DNA of 9,097 nucleotides from Clostridia bacterium (GTDB lineage Bacteria > Bacillota_A > Clostridia > Oscillospirales > CAG-272). The stretch covers positions 1 to 9,097 of the forward strand of contig JAFXNX010000133.1 of assembly GCA_017529175.1 (NCBI GenBank), given 5' to 3'. The translations under genes were made by a program, and so were the position numbers. Below, piece by piece: positions 1-4,894 of the stretch. The stretch's first letter is position 1. Every line of letters begins with the position of its first letter. The notes under the pieces were generated by a model, which worked only from the letters and a program-made list of their open reading frames with translations, was not told where the DNA came from and ran no database searches.

Positions 1-80
1 ATTACAACAACGAGAGAATCTCTACTAAACTAAAAGGAATGAGCCCGGTCCAATTCCGAACTCGTTCACTTTCAATCTAA
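1..80 (+). CDS. IS3-family transposase OrfB, C-terminal end (partial)
   Basis: Reading from base 3, the frame gives 25 residues before a TAA at 78-80. They include YNNERI and LKGMSPVQFRT, the typical closing segment of IS3-family (IS150 group) OrfB integrases, usually seen as YYNNERIQ...LKGLSPVEYRT. The 'at' at bases 1-2 would complete a preceding Tyr or Asn codon, again as expected. The catalytic DDE core lies outside the window. The recognition rests on this C-terminal motif plus the inverted repeat just downstream. Whether the whole transposase is intact cannot be judged from here. Confidence 0.85.
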   Translation, partial: YNNERISTKLKGMSPVQFRTRSLSI

Positions 81-116
81 TTATCTATTTTTGTCTAAAC
101 TTTCGGGGTCACATCA
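1..116 (+). mobile_element. Right end of an IS3-family (IS150-like) insertion sequence
   Basis: The stretch holds the end of OrfB and then the probable right terminal repeat at about 91-116. Read on the minus strand the repeat begins TGATGTGACCCCGAAAGT and continues TTAGACA, close to the TGACCCC..AAAGTTAGACA ends known for IS150-group elements. The exact outer base is uncertain: CA ends at 110-111, 112-113, 115-116 and 119-120 are all possible, and 116 is the best guess by comparison with the family. The other end of the element is outside the window, so no target duplication can be checked. Confidence 0.75.
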
Positions 117-118
117 GT

Positions 119-152
119 CAAGAGGGAACTTTTCCCGAAAAGTTCCCTCTTG
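119..152. repeat. Palindromic hairpin, 15-bp stem, downstream of ttcA
   Basis: The arms at 119-133 and 138-152 are perfectly complementary around a CCCG loop, with core GGGAACTTTT / AAAAGTTCCC. The hairpin starts 6 nt after the ttcA stop and probably acts as its transcription terminator. It lacks a clean U tract: in the ttcA direction the stem is followed directly by insertion sequence DNA. The same core recurs at 2861-2884, so this also belongs to a small dispersed palindrome family. Confidence 0.75.
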
Positions 153-158
153 TGCGTT

Positions 159-914
159 CTATTCTTCCTTCCATCCGTCTATCCCGGATCTCTCGAGGGC
201 GCCGACGACGCGGCGGTAAATACCGCGGTGCTGTCTGTCGAGAGAGTGGAGAAGAGTCTTCATCTCTTCACGTTCGGTGTGCTCATCCTCCGGGCAGGGC
301 GTCGCTTCTACGGGAAGGGACGCTTTTTTTGCAAAAGATTTTATCTGCCTCTCCTCGGTGAGTATCATCGGGCGGATGACGTACATATCGGAGCGGGAGA
401 GGTAAGTCACCGGACGGAAACAGCCGATACGTCCCTCGTAAAAGAGATTGAGCATCAAGGTCTCCGCGGCGTCGTCGTAGTGATGGCCGAGCGCGATCTT
501 GTTGCACCCGAGAGCTTTCGCCTCGTCCGTCAGCACGCCGCGCCTCATCCTCGCGCAGAGCGAGCACGGATTCGACTCGTGCCTTATGTCAAATATGACT
601 TTCGCGATCTCGGAGCGCTTCACGTGATACAAAACGCCGTACTCATCGCACAGAGCGCGCACTTCGTCGTGATTGTTTTCGGGCGCCGCGATAAGCTCCG
701 ACTTGTCAAACCCCATGTCTATCTGGAGCGCGATCAGTTCAAATTTCTTCGGTAAAAACTCCTTCAGCGCGGCGATGGCGCAGAGCATCGTGAGAGAGTC
801 TTTGCCGCCGGAGATACCGAGGGCGATCCTGTCGCCGTCTTCTATCATCTCATATCTTTCGACCGCCGCGCGCACGCGGCTGAGTATTTTTTGAAGTTCT
901 TTCTGTATTTCCAT
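159..914 (-). CDS. ttcA: tRNA 2-thiocytidine biosynthesis protein TtcA
   Basis: TtcA activates C32 of certain tRNAs with ATP and replaces the 2-oxygen by sulfur, in the cytoplasm. The 251-residue product shows the PP-loop SGGKDS (about 35-40), the CSLC pair (Cys117 and Cys120) and a later Cys near 207 in TPCPED. These match the three cysteines that hold the [4Fe-4S] cluster in TtcA. GHHYDDAAET (about 143-152) is also typical. Length fits the shorter Firmicutes form. The start at 914 is preferred because AAAGG lies 7-8 nt upstream; the in-frame ATG at 950 has no ribosome binding site and lies in an AT-rich stretch that looks like promoter DNA. The gene is single and divergent from the amidase, with the palindrome at 119-152 as its likely terminator. 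Confidence 0.9.
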   Translation of the reverse strand: MEIQKELQKILSRVRAAVERYEMIEDGDRIALGISGGKDSLTMLCAIAALKEFLPKKFELIALQIDMGFDKSELIAAPENNHDEVRALCDEYGVLYHVKRSEIAKVIFDIRHESNPCSLCARMRRGVLTDEAKALGCNKIALGHHYDDAAETLMLNLFYEGRIGCFRPVTYLSRSDMYVIRPMILTEERQIKSFAKKASLPVEATPCPEDEHTEREEMKTLLHSLDRQHRGIYRRVVGALERSGIDGWKEE

Positions 915-949
915 ATCTTGACCTTTGTGGCGGCTTTGCCGGAATTTCA

Positions 950-980
950 TATAATATAATCAATGAATAAACCCGGAGGT
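950..980 (+). promoter_or_regulatory. Putative -10 region and ribosome binding site of the amidase gene
   Basis: Two overlapping TATAAT hexamers (950-955 and 955-960) lie 25-35 nt upstream of the amidase ATG. GGAGGT at 975-980 is a strong ribosome binding site. No good -35 hexamer lies at the right distance, so the promoter call is tentative. The same AT-rich stretch may also serve ttcA on the other strand. Confidence 0.45.
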
Positions 981-984
981 CACC

Positions 985-1548
985 ATGGCGATAAAAGTAT
1001 ACATAGATCAGGGACATAACCCTAAAAATCCGAATTCGGGAGCGGAGGGCAACGGTTACCGCGAGCAGGACCTCGTCTACACGATAGGCGTGCTGACGGC
1101 GGATATTCTGCGAAGCCGCGGCTTTGACGCGAGACTGTCGCGTCCGACGCCGGCCACACAGCTCGGAACGTCGAACTCGTCCTCCCTCGCCTCGAGGGTT
1201 AACGATGCGAACTCCTGGGGCGCGAACGTGTTCATCAGCCTCCACGCCAACGCGTCGGACAATTCTTTCGCGTCCGGGCAGGAGGCGTTCGTCTACTCGT
1301 TATCGAGCCCCGCTTATCCTCTTGCGGAAGACATACTGAAACAGCTGAATCTGTCTACCGGACTTCGAAATCGCGGAGTTACCGTCAGAACGAACCTTTA
1401 CGTGTTAAGACGCACCGCGATGCCCGCAACTCTTGTTGAGCTCGGCTTCATTACGAACTCATCCGACGCTAACCTGATGGCGGGAAACCCGGAGCTCTTC
1501 GCCGCAGGCGTCGCAAACGGAGTTCTCGAATACTACGGTATGCTGTAG
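985..1548 (+). CDS. N-acetylmuramoyl-L-alanine amidase (Amidase_3), catalytic domain only
   Basis: This is a zinc amidase that cleaves the bond between N-acetylmuramic acid and L-alanine in peptidoglycan. The 187 residues are almost exactly one Amidase_3 domain. Zinc ligands are His11 (IDQGHN), Glu27 (GYREQD) and His87 (SLHANA), with the catalytic Glu152 in LVELGFITN. There is no signal peptide, membrane segment, SH3, LysM or SPOR domain. That resembles the leaderless mother-cell lysis amidase CwlC of Bacillus or phage endolysins, but no phage genes are nearby. GGAGGT just upstream fixes the start. The gene converges on trmD with a 3-nt gap between stop codons. A housekeeping or sporulation role is inference only. 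Confidence 0.88.
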   Translation: MAIKVYIDQGHNPKNPNSGAEGNGYREQDLVYTIGVLTADILRSRGFDARLSRPTPATQLGTSNSSSLASRVNDANSWGANVFISLHANASDNSFASGQEAFVYSLSSPAYPLAEDILKQLNLSTGLRNRGVTVRTNLYVLRRTAMPATLVELGFITNSSDANLMAGNPELFAAGVANGVLEYYGML

Positions 1549-1551
1549 ACC

Positions 1552-2313
1552 TTACTTATCCCCGTCGCTTTCGGCGGGGGCTTTCTTTTTTCGTCTCTTT
1601 TTCACGGGCTCTTCCTCGGGCGGAAGGAGCGATGCAAGATCGGGACGGTTCGTTTTCGTTATCTCGAGCGACTTTTCGTGACGCCATTTTTCGATATTCG
1701 CGTGATGTCCCGAGAGAAGCACTTCCGGCACTTCCATCCCATGGAACACGGGCGGGCGGGTGTACTGCGGATATTCGAGAAGCCCGTCCTCAAACGACTC
1801 TTTTTCAAAACACTCCGCGTCCGAGAGTACTCCCGGAACGAGGCGCCCTATGGCGTCGGCGACGATGCAGGCGGGTATTTCGCCGCCCGTCAGCACGAAG
1901 TCACCGATGGATATTTCTTCGTCGACGATCTCGTCGATGATCCTTTGATCGACACCCTCGTAATGCCCGCAGAGGATGATTAGCCTGTCATATTCCGAAA
2001 GGCGCTTCGCTTCAGCCTGGTCGAAGACCTTTCCTCGCGGCGACATATAAAGGACTCTTGTCTTTTCTATTTCGCAAGGAGCCTCTTTAATGATCGCCTC
2101 GTAGCAGTTGTATATCGGCGGCGCCGCCATGAGCATACCCATGCCTCCGCCGTAGGGAGTATCGTCTACACGGTGATGCTTGTCCTCCGAGTACTCTCTT
2201 ATGTTGTATGCGTTGATCTCGAGCGTTCCCGCCGCCCTCGCCCTGCCGATGATGCTCTCGGAGAGCACAGTGTCGACGAGGTCCGGAAACAGAGTCATGA
2301 TATCTATCCTCAT
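1552..2313 (-). CDS. trmD: tRNA (guanine-N1-)-methyltransferase TrmD
   Basis: TrmD uses S-adenosylmethionine to methylate G37 next to the anticodon, preventing +1 frameshifting; it is an essential cytoplasmic enzyme. The 253-residue product carries the full set of family motifs: MRIDIMTLFP start, YGGGMGM (54-60), LCGHYEGVDQR (114-124), IGDFVLTGGE (136-145) of the SPOUT knot, YPQYTRP (181-187) and SGHHANIEKW (201-210). After the normal end near residue 230 comes a tail of about 23 residues rich in Glu and then Lys/Arg (EEEPVKKRRKKK), probably disordered. It overlaps rimM by 4 nt (ATGA at 2313-2310), so the two are translationally coupled. The tail DNA contains the amidase terminator. Confidence 0.97.
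   Translation of the reverse strand: MRIDIMTLFPDLVDTVLSESIIGRARAAGTLEINAYNIREYSEDKHHRVDDTPYGGGMGMLMAAPPIYNCYEAIIKEAPCEIEKTRVLYMSPRGKVFDQAEAKRLSEYDRLIILCGHYEGVDQRIIDEIVDEEISIGDFVLTGGEIPACIVADAIGRLVPGVLSDAECFEKESFEDGLLEYPQYTRPPVFHGMEVPEVLLSGHHANIEKWRHEKSLEITKTNRPDLASLLPPEEEPVKKRRKKKAPAESDGDK
1560..1591 (+). terminator. Intrinsic terminator of the amidase gene, inside the trmD 3' end
   Basis: CCCCGTCG (1560-1567) pairs with CGGCGGGG (1572-1579) around a CTTT loop, with one G-U pair. A T-rich tract follows at 1582-1591. On the plus strand it lies 11 nt after the amidase stop. The same bases encode the last residues of TrmD, so coding and termination share one sequence. Confidence 0.8.
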
Positions 2314-2849
2314 TCTTCCATACCTTCTATAAGTTTAACGTAGATCCCCGCGTCGCGGGAGTCGCCGAACGAAACTTCTTTTATGAACTCGGGAACGCAC
2401 GGCACCATGAAAGTCCTGCCGTCCGGTTTCTCAATGACGTACACCTGCTGACCGACGGGGGAGAGCACTTCCTTCATCGTGCCGATCGTCCGTCCGTCGG
2501 CATCGTCGTAAACGGGAAGACCGATTATGTCTGCGATAAAGAAGTCTCCGCGCCGCAGACGGAAGTCTCCTCTTGCGGCGTAAAAGATCTCGTTTTTGTA
2601 TTTGATCGCGTCCTCGAACGAATCGACTCCCTCGAACTTCACGAGCACCATAGTCTTCTGCACCGAAGCGCGCGTGACCTTCATCGGGACGTATTCTTCA
2701 CCGCGTTTTATATACATCGTCTTCAGCTTTGCGAGAACCTCGGGAGAGTCGCACCTGTTCTCCATTTTCAGCATCCCCGCGACGCCGTGAGTGTTCACCG
2801 CTCTTGCGCACTCGAGATATTCTTTGAGCTTTACTTTTTTATATTCCAT
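2310..2849 (-). CDS. rimM: Ribosome maturation factor RimM
   Basis: RimM binds ribosomal protein S19 and helps mature the 30S head (16S rRNA processing). The 179 residues show the usual two parts. The N-terminal RimM barrel starts at about residue 8 (YLECARAVNTHGVAGMLKMEN, where the family has a G-x-I/V-x-x-x-H-G-v-x-G pattern). The C-terminal PRC barrel starts near residue 100 (RRGDFFIADIIGLPVYDDADGRTIGTMKEVL). It is the first gene of a two-gene unit with trmD. In many Firmicutes rpsP and a KH-domain gene precede rimM; here they do not. No Shine-Dalgarno sequence lies close to the ATG; a hairpin (2861-2884) stands 11 nt upstream instead. No other in-frame start keeps the conserved N-terminus, so the start is considered sound. 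Confidence 0.95.
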   Translation of the reverse strand: MEYKKVKLKEYLECARAVNTHGVAGMLKMENRCDSPEVLAKLKTMYIKRGEEYVPMKVTRASVQKTMVLVKFEGVDSFEDAIKYKNEIFYAARGDFRLRRGDFFIADIIGLPVYDDADGRTIGTMKEVLSPVGQQVYVIEKPDGRTFMVPCVPEFIKEVSFGDSRDAGIYVKLIEGMEE

Positions 2850-2860
2850 AAGCTGTTACC

Positions 2861-2884
2861 GGGGAACTTTTGAAAAAGTTCCCC
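2861..2884. repeat. Palindromic hairpin in the rimM leader
   Basis: GGGGAACTTT (2861-2870) pairs perfectly with AAAGTTCCCC (2875-2884) around a 4-nt loop. It shares the GGGAACTTTT/AAAAGTTCCC core with the palindrome at 119-152. A second, weaker imperfect hairpin (CTTT/AAAG with flanking A/T pairs) lies at about 2894-2914. Given the minus-strand promoter at 2924-2952, both would be transcribed in the 5' leader of rimM-trmD. Confidence 0.75.
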
Positions 2885-2923
2885 GTACCCCTCAAAACTT
2901 TTTGAAAGATTTTTACTCTTTAG

Positions 2924-2952
2924 ATTGTATCATTTTGCAGGACGGATGTCAA
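2924..2952 (-). promoter_or_regulatory. SigA-type promoter of rimM-trmD
   Basis: On the minus strand TTGACA (2952-2947) is followed after exactly 17 nt by TACAAT (2929-2924), one base off consensus. Transcription would start near 2917, giving a leader of about 65-70 nt before the rimM ATG. This explains how rimM-trmD are expressed without the usual upstream genes. Confidence 0.8.
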
Positions 2953-2985
2953 CTGCGGATATTACAACATTTAACTGTCGGTTTA

Positions 2986-3014
2986 TTGACAAACGCAATC
3001 CCGTGTTGTATAAT
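2986..3014 (+). promoter_or_regulatory. Consensus SigA promoter of the 28-codon gene
   Basis: TTGACA (2986-2991), a 17-nt spacer and TATAAT (3009-3014) form a perfect consensus promoter, the strongest in the window. The transcript would start near 3021, about 29 nt ahead of the small gene's ATG. Its -35 element is only 33 bp from the -35 element of the divergent rimM promoter, so the two may share regulation. Confidence 0.9.
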
Positions 3015-3049
3015 CATAGCAACAAAAACCATTAAAGGAGGCGGATAAT

Positions 3050-3136
3050 ATGAAAAACTTCAATTCTGATATGATGAATAACGAAATGCTTTTCGGCGTT
3101 GGCGCGACCTTTGCCGTATTATCCGCGTTCTTATAA
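3050..3136 (+). CDS. Small hydrophobic peptide, 28 residues, unknown function
   Basis: The frame ATG (3050) to TAA (3134-3136) encodes 28 residues. The first 13 are polar and rich in Met and Asn (MKNFNSDMMNNEM). The remaining 15 are uncharged and almost all hydrophobic (from Leu14: LFGVGATF... to a C-terminal Leu), the size of a short membrane helix. AGGAGG at 3036-3041 with 8-nt spacing is an ideal ribosome binding site. A perfect promoter precedes it and a strong terminator follows 20 nt after the stop, so it looks like a real single-gene transcript. I do not recognise the family. It could be a membrane microprotein, a signal or toxin-like peptide, or a leader peptide controlling the kinase gene downstream; the sequence does not decide. 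There are no cysteines, double-glycine leader or tail charges to suggest a bacteriocin. Confidence 0.75.
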   Translation: MKNFNSDMMNNEMLFGVGATFAVLSAFL

Positions 3137-3156
3137 TATAAGCGGGATGATATCGC

Positions 3157-3188
3157 GGCGCGTCTTTGAGAGGACGCGCCGTTTTTGT
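3157..3188 (+). terminator. Intrinsic terminator after the 28-codon gene
   Basis: GGCGCGTC (3157-3164) and GACGCGCC (3173-3180) form a perfect 8-bp GC-rich stem with an 8-nt loop, followed by GTTTTTGT. It separates the small gene from the kinase-like gene, whose ribosome binding site starts 4-6 nt further on. It could end the small transcript fully or act as a partial attenuator for the genes behind it. Confidence 0.88.
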
Positions 3189-3206
3189 ATTCAAAGGAGG
3201 GAAGAT

Positions 3207-3758
3207 ATGAAATTCGTACTGTTGATCGGGGCCGCGGCGGCGGGAAAAATGACCGTCGGGCAGGAGCTTGCAAAAATAACCGGACTGAGGCTCTTTCATA
3301 ACCATATGACGATAGAGCCGGTGCTCGAGATCTTCGGGTACTTCGACCGCAAGACAAGAGACGAGCTGCGCGAGGTCATATTCAAAAACTTCGCCGCGTC
3401 CGACCTCTACGGTATGATCTTCACGTTCATATGGCCGTTCGACGTCCCGGAGGATCGCGAGTACGTCGAGCATATCGTCAGTATTTTCGAGCCTTACGGA
3501 ACGGAGTTCTACTGCGTGGAGCTCGTCGCGCCGCAGAGCGTGCGCCTTGAGCGGAACGAGACTGAAAACAGACTGAAAAACAAGGCGTCGAAGAGAGATC
3601 TTGAAGAATCGAGGGCGAGACTGCTTCGCGACGAGGCGAAACACAGATGCGTGAGCGTTGAGGGCGAGATACCGTTTGAGAACTACCTTCGTATAGACAA
3701 CACGAACATTTTGCCGGAGGATGCGGCGCGCCTCATAAAAGAGACGTTCAAATTATAG
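3207..3758 (+). CDS. P-loop nucleoside/small-molecule kinase-like ATPase (AAA_33 type)
   Basis: The 183-residue product begins MKFVLLIG and carries a P-loop GAAAAGKMTVG at about 8-18, followed by ITGLRLFHNHMTIEPV. This GKMT Walker A plus FHNHMT block is typical of a group of small Firmicutes AAA_33/shikimate-kinase-fold ATPases with no settled substrate. A basic, charged stretch near 113-140 (RLERNETENRLKNKASKRD) could form the lid region. AAAGGAGG 6 nt before 3207 fixes this start; the frame runs further upstream to 3099 but through the terminator, without a ribosome binding site. The stop overlaps the ribosome binding site of the next (broken) gene, so the two probably formed an operon. Its own promoter is unclear: a weak TTGCCG-15 nt-TATAAT pair lies at 3111-3137, or it depends on read-through from the small gene. 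Exact reaction unknown. Confidence 0.75.
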   Translation: MKFVLLIGAAAAGKMTVGQELAKITGLRLFHNHMTIEPVLEIFGYFDRKTRDELREVIFKNFAASDLYGMIFTFIWPFDVPEDREYVEHIVSIFEPYGTEFYCVELVAPQSVRLERNETENRLKNKASKRDLEESRARLLRDEAKHRCVSVEGEIPFENYLRIDNTNILPEDAARLIKETFKL

Positions 3759-3765
3759 GAGGAAT

Positions 3766-3991
3766 ATGAAAAAACTAAAGCATATTATTCACAATATGGC
3801 GTATATGTTCCGCTATTCGTGGCGATTTGCGAAAGGGCAGTTTATCTTATCGCTCTTTTACATACTGATCGACGCGGGACAGCCGCTTTTCAGCGTGATA
3901 ATGCCGAAACACATACTCGACGAGTTGACGGGCGAGAGACGGCGGTATCTACAGAGATATGTACGAAAAACAGGCGGGATATTACATTTGA
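3766..3991 (+). pseudogene. ABC exporter relic: N- and C-terminal ends joined by a large internal deletion
   Basis: The first ~58 codons (from 3766, with TAGGAGG directly upstream) read like the start of the permease half of an ABC exporter: a basic, amphipathic beginning, then FILSLFYILIDAGQPLFSVIMP and KHILDEL. These genes normally run to about 570-620 codons. Here, from about 3938, a different frame (offset by one base) reads DGGIYRDMYEKQAGYYI and then TGA at 3989-3991. That is the usual C-terminal end of the same protein class (..GxYAEMFxxQAxYY). The entire core, with most transmembrane helices, Walker A, signature and Walker B, is missing. The original frame runs on to a TAA at 3994-3996, giving a meaningless 76-residue product. 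The deletion joint lies within about 3931-3944. Not functional as a transporter. Confidence 0.82.
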
Positions 3992-4018
3992 GTTAAAAGT
4001 TTCATATTACGCTCCGTA

Positions 4019-4056
4019 CGGCGCGCAGCGACGTCAGTCTTGACAACTGCGCGCCG
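4019..4056. repeat. 10-bp inverted repeat overlapping the -35 of the next operon
   Basis: CGGCGCGCAG (4019-4028) is exactly complementary to CTGCGCGCCG (4047-4056), with an 18-nt loop that itself can pair GTCA (4033-4036) with TGAC (4041-4044). It follows the ABC relic and could be that gene's old terminator, with only a weak T-rich tail (CTTTGATATTAT). It brackets the TTGACA of the downstream promoter, so it could also serve as an operator. Confidence 0.6.
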
Positions 4057-4068
4057 CTTTGATATTAT
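4040..4068 (+). promoter_or_regulatory. SigA-type promoter of the HAD / lipid kinase / esterase operon
   Basis: TTGACA (4040-4045) and TATTAT (4063-4068) are spaced by 17 nt; an alternative TATAAT at 4066-4071 has a 20-nt spacer. Transcription would begin near 4075. The three genes that follow overlap or nearly touch, so this is the likely main promoter of the operon. Confidence 0.75.
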
Positions 4069-4080
4069 AATAAAGAGGAG

Positions 4081-4108
4081 ACGGACGCGCCGCATCATTC
4101 CGCGCCGT
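4081..4108 (+). promoter_or_regulatory. Hairpin between the Shine-Dalgarno sequence and start codon of the HAD gene
   Basis: ACGG (4081-4084) pairs with CCGT (4105-4108) and CGCG (4086-4089) with CGCG (4101-4104), with one bulged A and an 11-nt loop. The only good Shine-Dalgarno sequence, AGAGGAG (4074-4080), lies directly before the hairpin, 38 nt from the ATG. The ATG follows the hairpin after 10 nt with only weak GAGA nearby. Folding would bring the two closer. The hairpin plus TTTT might instead be a weak attenuator. Confidence 0.45.
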
Positions 4109-4118
4109 TTTACGAGAA

Positions 4119-4880
4119 ATGAGAAAAAAGCTGTTTGCCACGGATTTTGACGGAACGCTGAACCTCTATCCCGACGGGGTAAGGGAGGATTATCTGCAAA
4201 GGATCACGGAGTTCCGCGAGGCGGGTAACGTGTTCGGGATAATCACCGGCAGGACGTATTCCAACGCGGAATTTATAATAAAAGATTATCTAAAATACTG
4301 CGATTTCATTATGTGTATGACCGGCGCCTACGCGATAGACTCAAACGGCGACACGCTCTTTGAATACAAGGGCGACGGCGCGGTACTTCCGGATATCCTG
4401 AAGACTGTCGCCGCGCTCGGTACGGGATACCTTTTCTTTGCTGACGGAAGAGAGTCGTACAGGATCGACCTTGAGCGCCCCGTCGACGACAGCCACGAGG
4501 GGATAATCGAGGCGCGGCGGCATAAAACTTTTACGCAGATCAACGCGTGCTTCGATCCCGAGGAGCATTTCAGACACTGTATCAAGGTGCTTGAGGAGAA
4601 ATACGGCGACGTGGTTTCGCTGAACCTTAACGGACACTGCGTCGATATCCCTCCGAAGGGAGTCGACAAAGGAATCACCGTTGCGCGCATGGCGCGTCAC
4701 TTCGGAGTCCTCGAAGAGGACGTTTTCACCGCGGGCGACAATGATAACGACCTTGCGATGATAAAGCGTTTTCACGGCTATTCGCTCCCGCACGGCAGCG
4801 AAGCGTGCCGCGCGGCTGCGGAAAAGATATGCGAAAACGTGGGCGAAATGCTCGTCGACGTTATGACCAATCATTTATGA
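4119..4880 (+). CDS. Cof-type HAD-superfamily phosphatase
   Basis: The 253-residue product is a haloacid dehalogenase-fold hydrolase of the Cof/YbiV class, cytoplasmic Mg-dependent phosphatases acting on sugar phosphates and similar metabolites. Motif I is DFDGTL with nucleophile Asp9 and acid/base Asp11; motif II is Thr43 in IITGR; motif III is Lys184 in PPKGVDKG; motif IV is GDNDNDLAM with Asp207 and Asp211. The roughly 110 residues between motifs II and III form the type C2 cap that sets substrate choice. No other start codon lies between the previous in-frame stop (4071-4073) and 4119. It heads an operon; the next gene starts 14 nt after its stop. The substrate is unknown; a link to lipid or sugar phosphates is only suggested by the neighbour. 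Confidence 0.88.
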   Translation: MRKKLFATDFDGTLNLYPDGVREDYLQRITEFREAGNVFGIITGRTYSNAEFIIKDYLKYCDFIMCMTGAYAIDSNGDTLFEYKGDGAVLPDILKTVAALGTGYLFFADGRESYRIDLERPVDDSHEGIIEARRHKTFTQINACFDPEEHFRHCIKVLEEKYGDVVSLNLNGHCVDIPPKGVDKGITVARMARHFGVLEEDVFTAGDNDNDLAMIKRFHGYSLPHGSEACRAAAEKICENVGEMLVDVMTNHL

Positions 4881-4894
4881 CGGAGGACTTTTTC

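Noticed and set aside
150..755. 201-residue open frame on the plus strand
   Set aside because: It lies entirely opposite ttcA, has no ribosome binding site and resembles no protein; it is a shadow of a GC-rich gene.
915..950. Longer start for TtcA at 950
   Set aside because: No Shine-Dalgarno sequence precedes it; the ATG at 914 has AAAGG at proper spacing and matches the family N-terminus better.
945..960. Sporulation sigma factor (SigE/SigK-like) -10, CATATAATA, for the amidase
   Set aside because: The motif fits loosely but no matching -35 element lies at the right distance, and the sequence equally fits SigA TATAAT.
119..2884. CRISPR-like repeats
   Set aside because: Only two unequal palindromes about 2.7 kb apart, no regular spacers and no cas genes.
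3050..3136. Type I toxin-antitoxin toxin
   Set aside because: The peptide is hydrophobic and small, but I found no convincing antisense promoter for an antitoxin RNA and the tail lacks the usual charged residues.
3099..3206. Upstream extension of the kinase frame
   Set aside because: It crosses the intrinsic terminator and has no ribosome binding site, whereas AAAGGAGG precedes 3207.
3060..3644. 194-residue open frame on the minus strand
   Set aside because: It runs antisense through the small gene, the terminator and the kinase gene, with Arg-rich nonsense composition.
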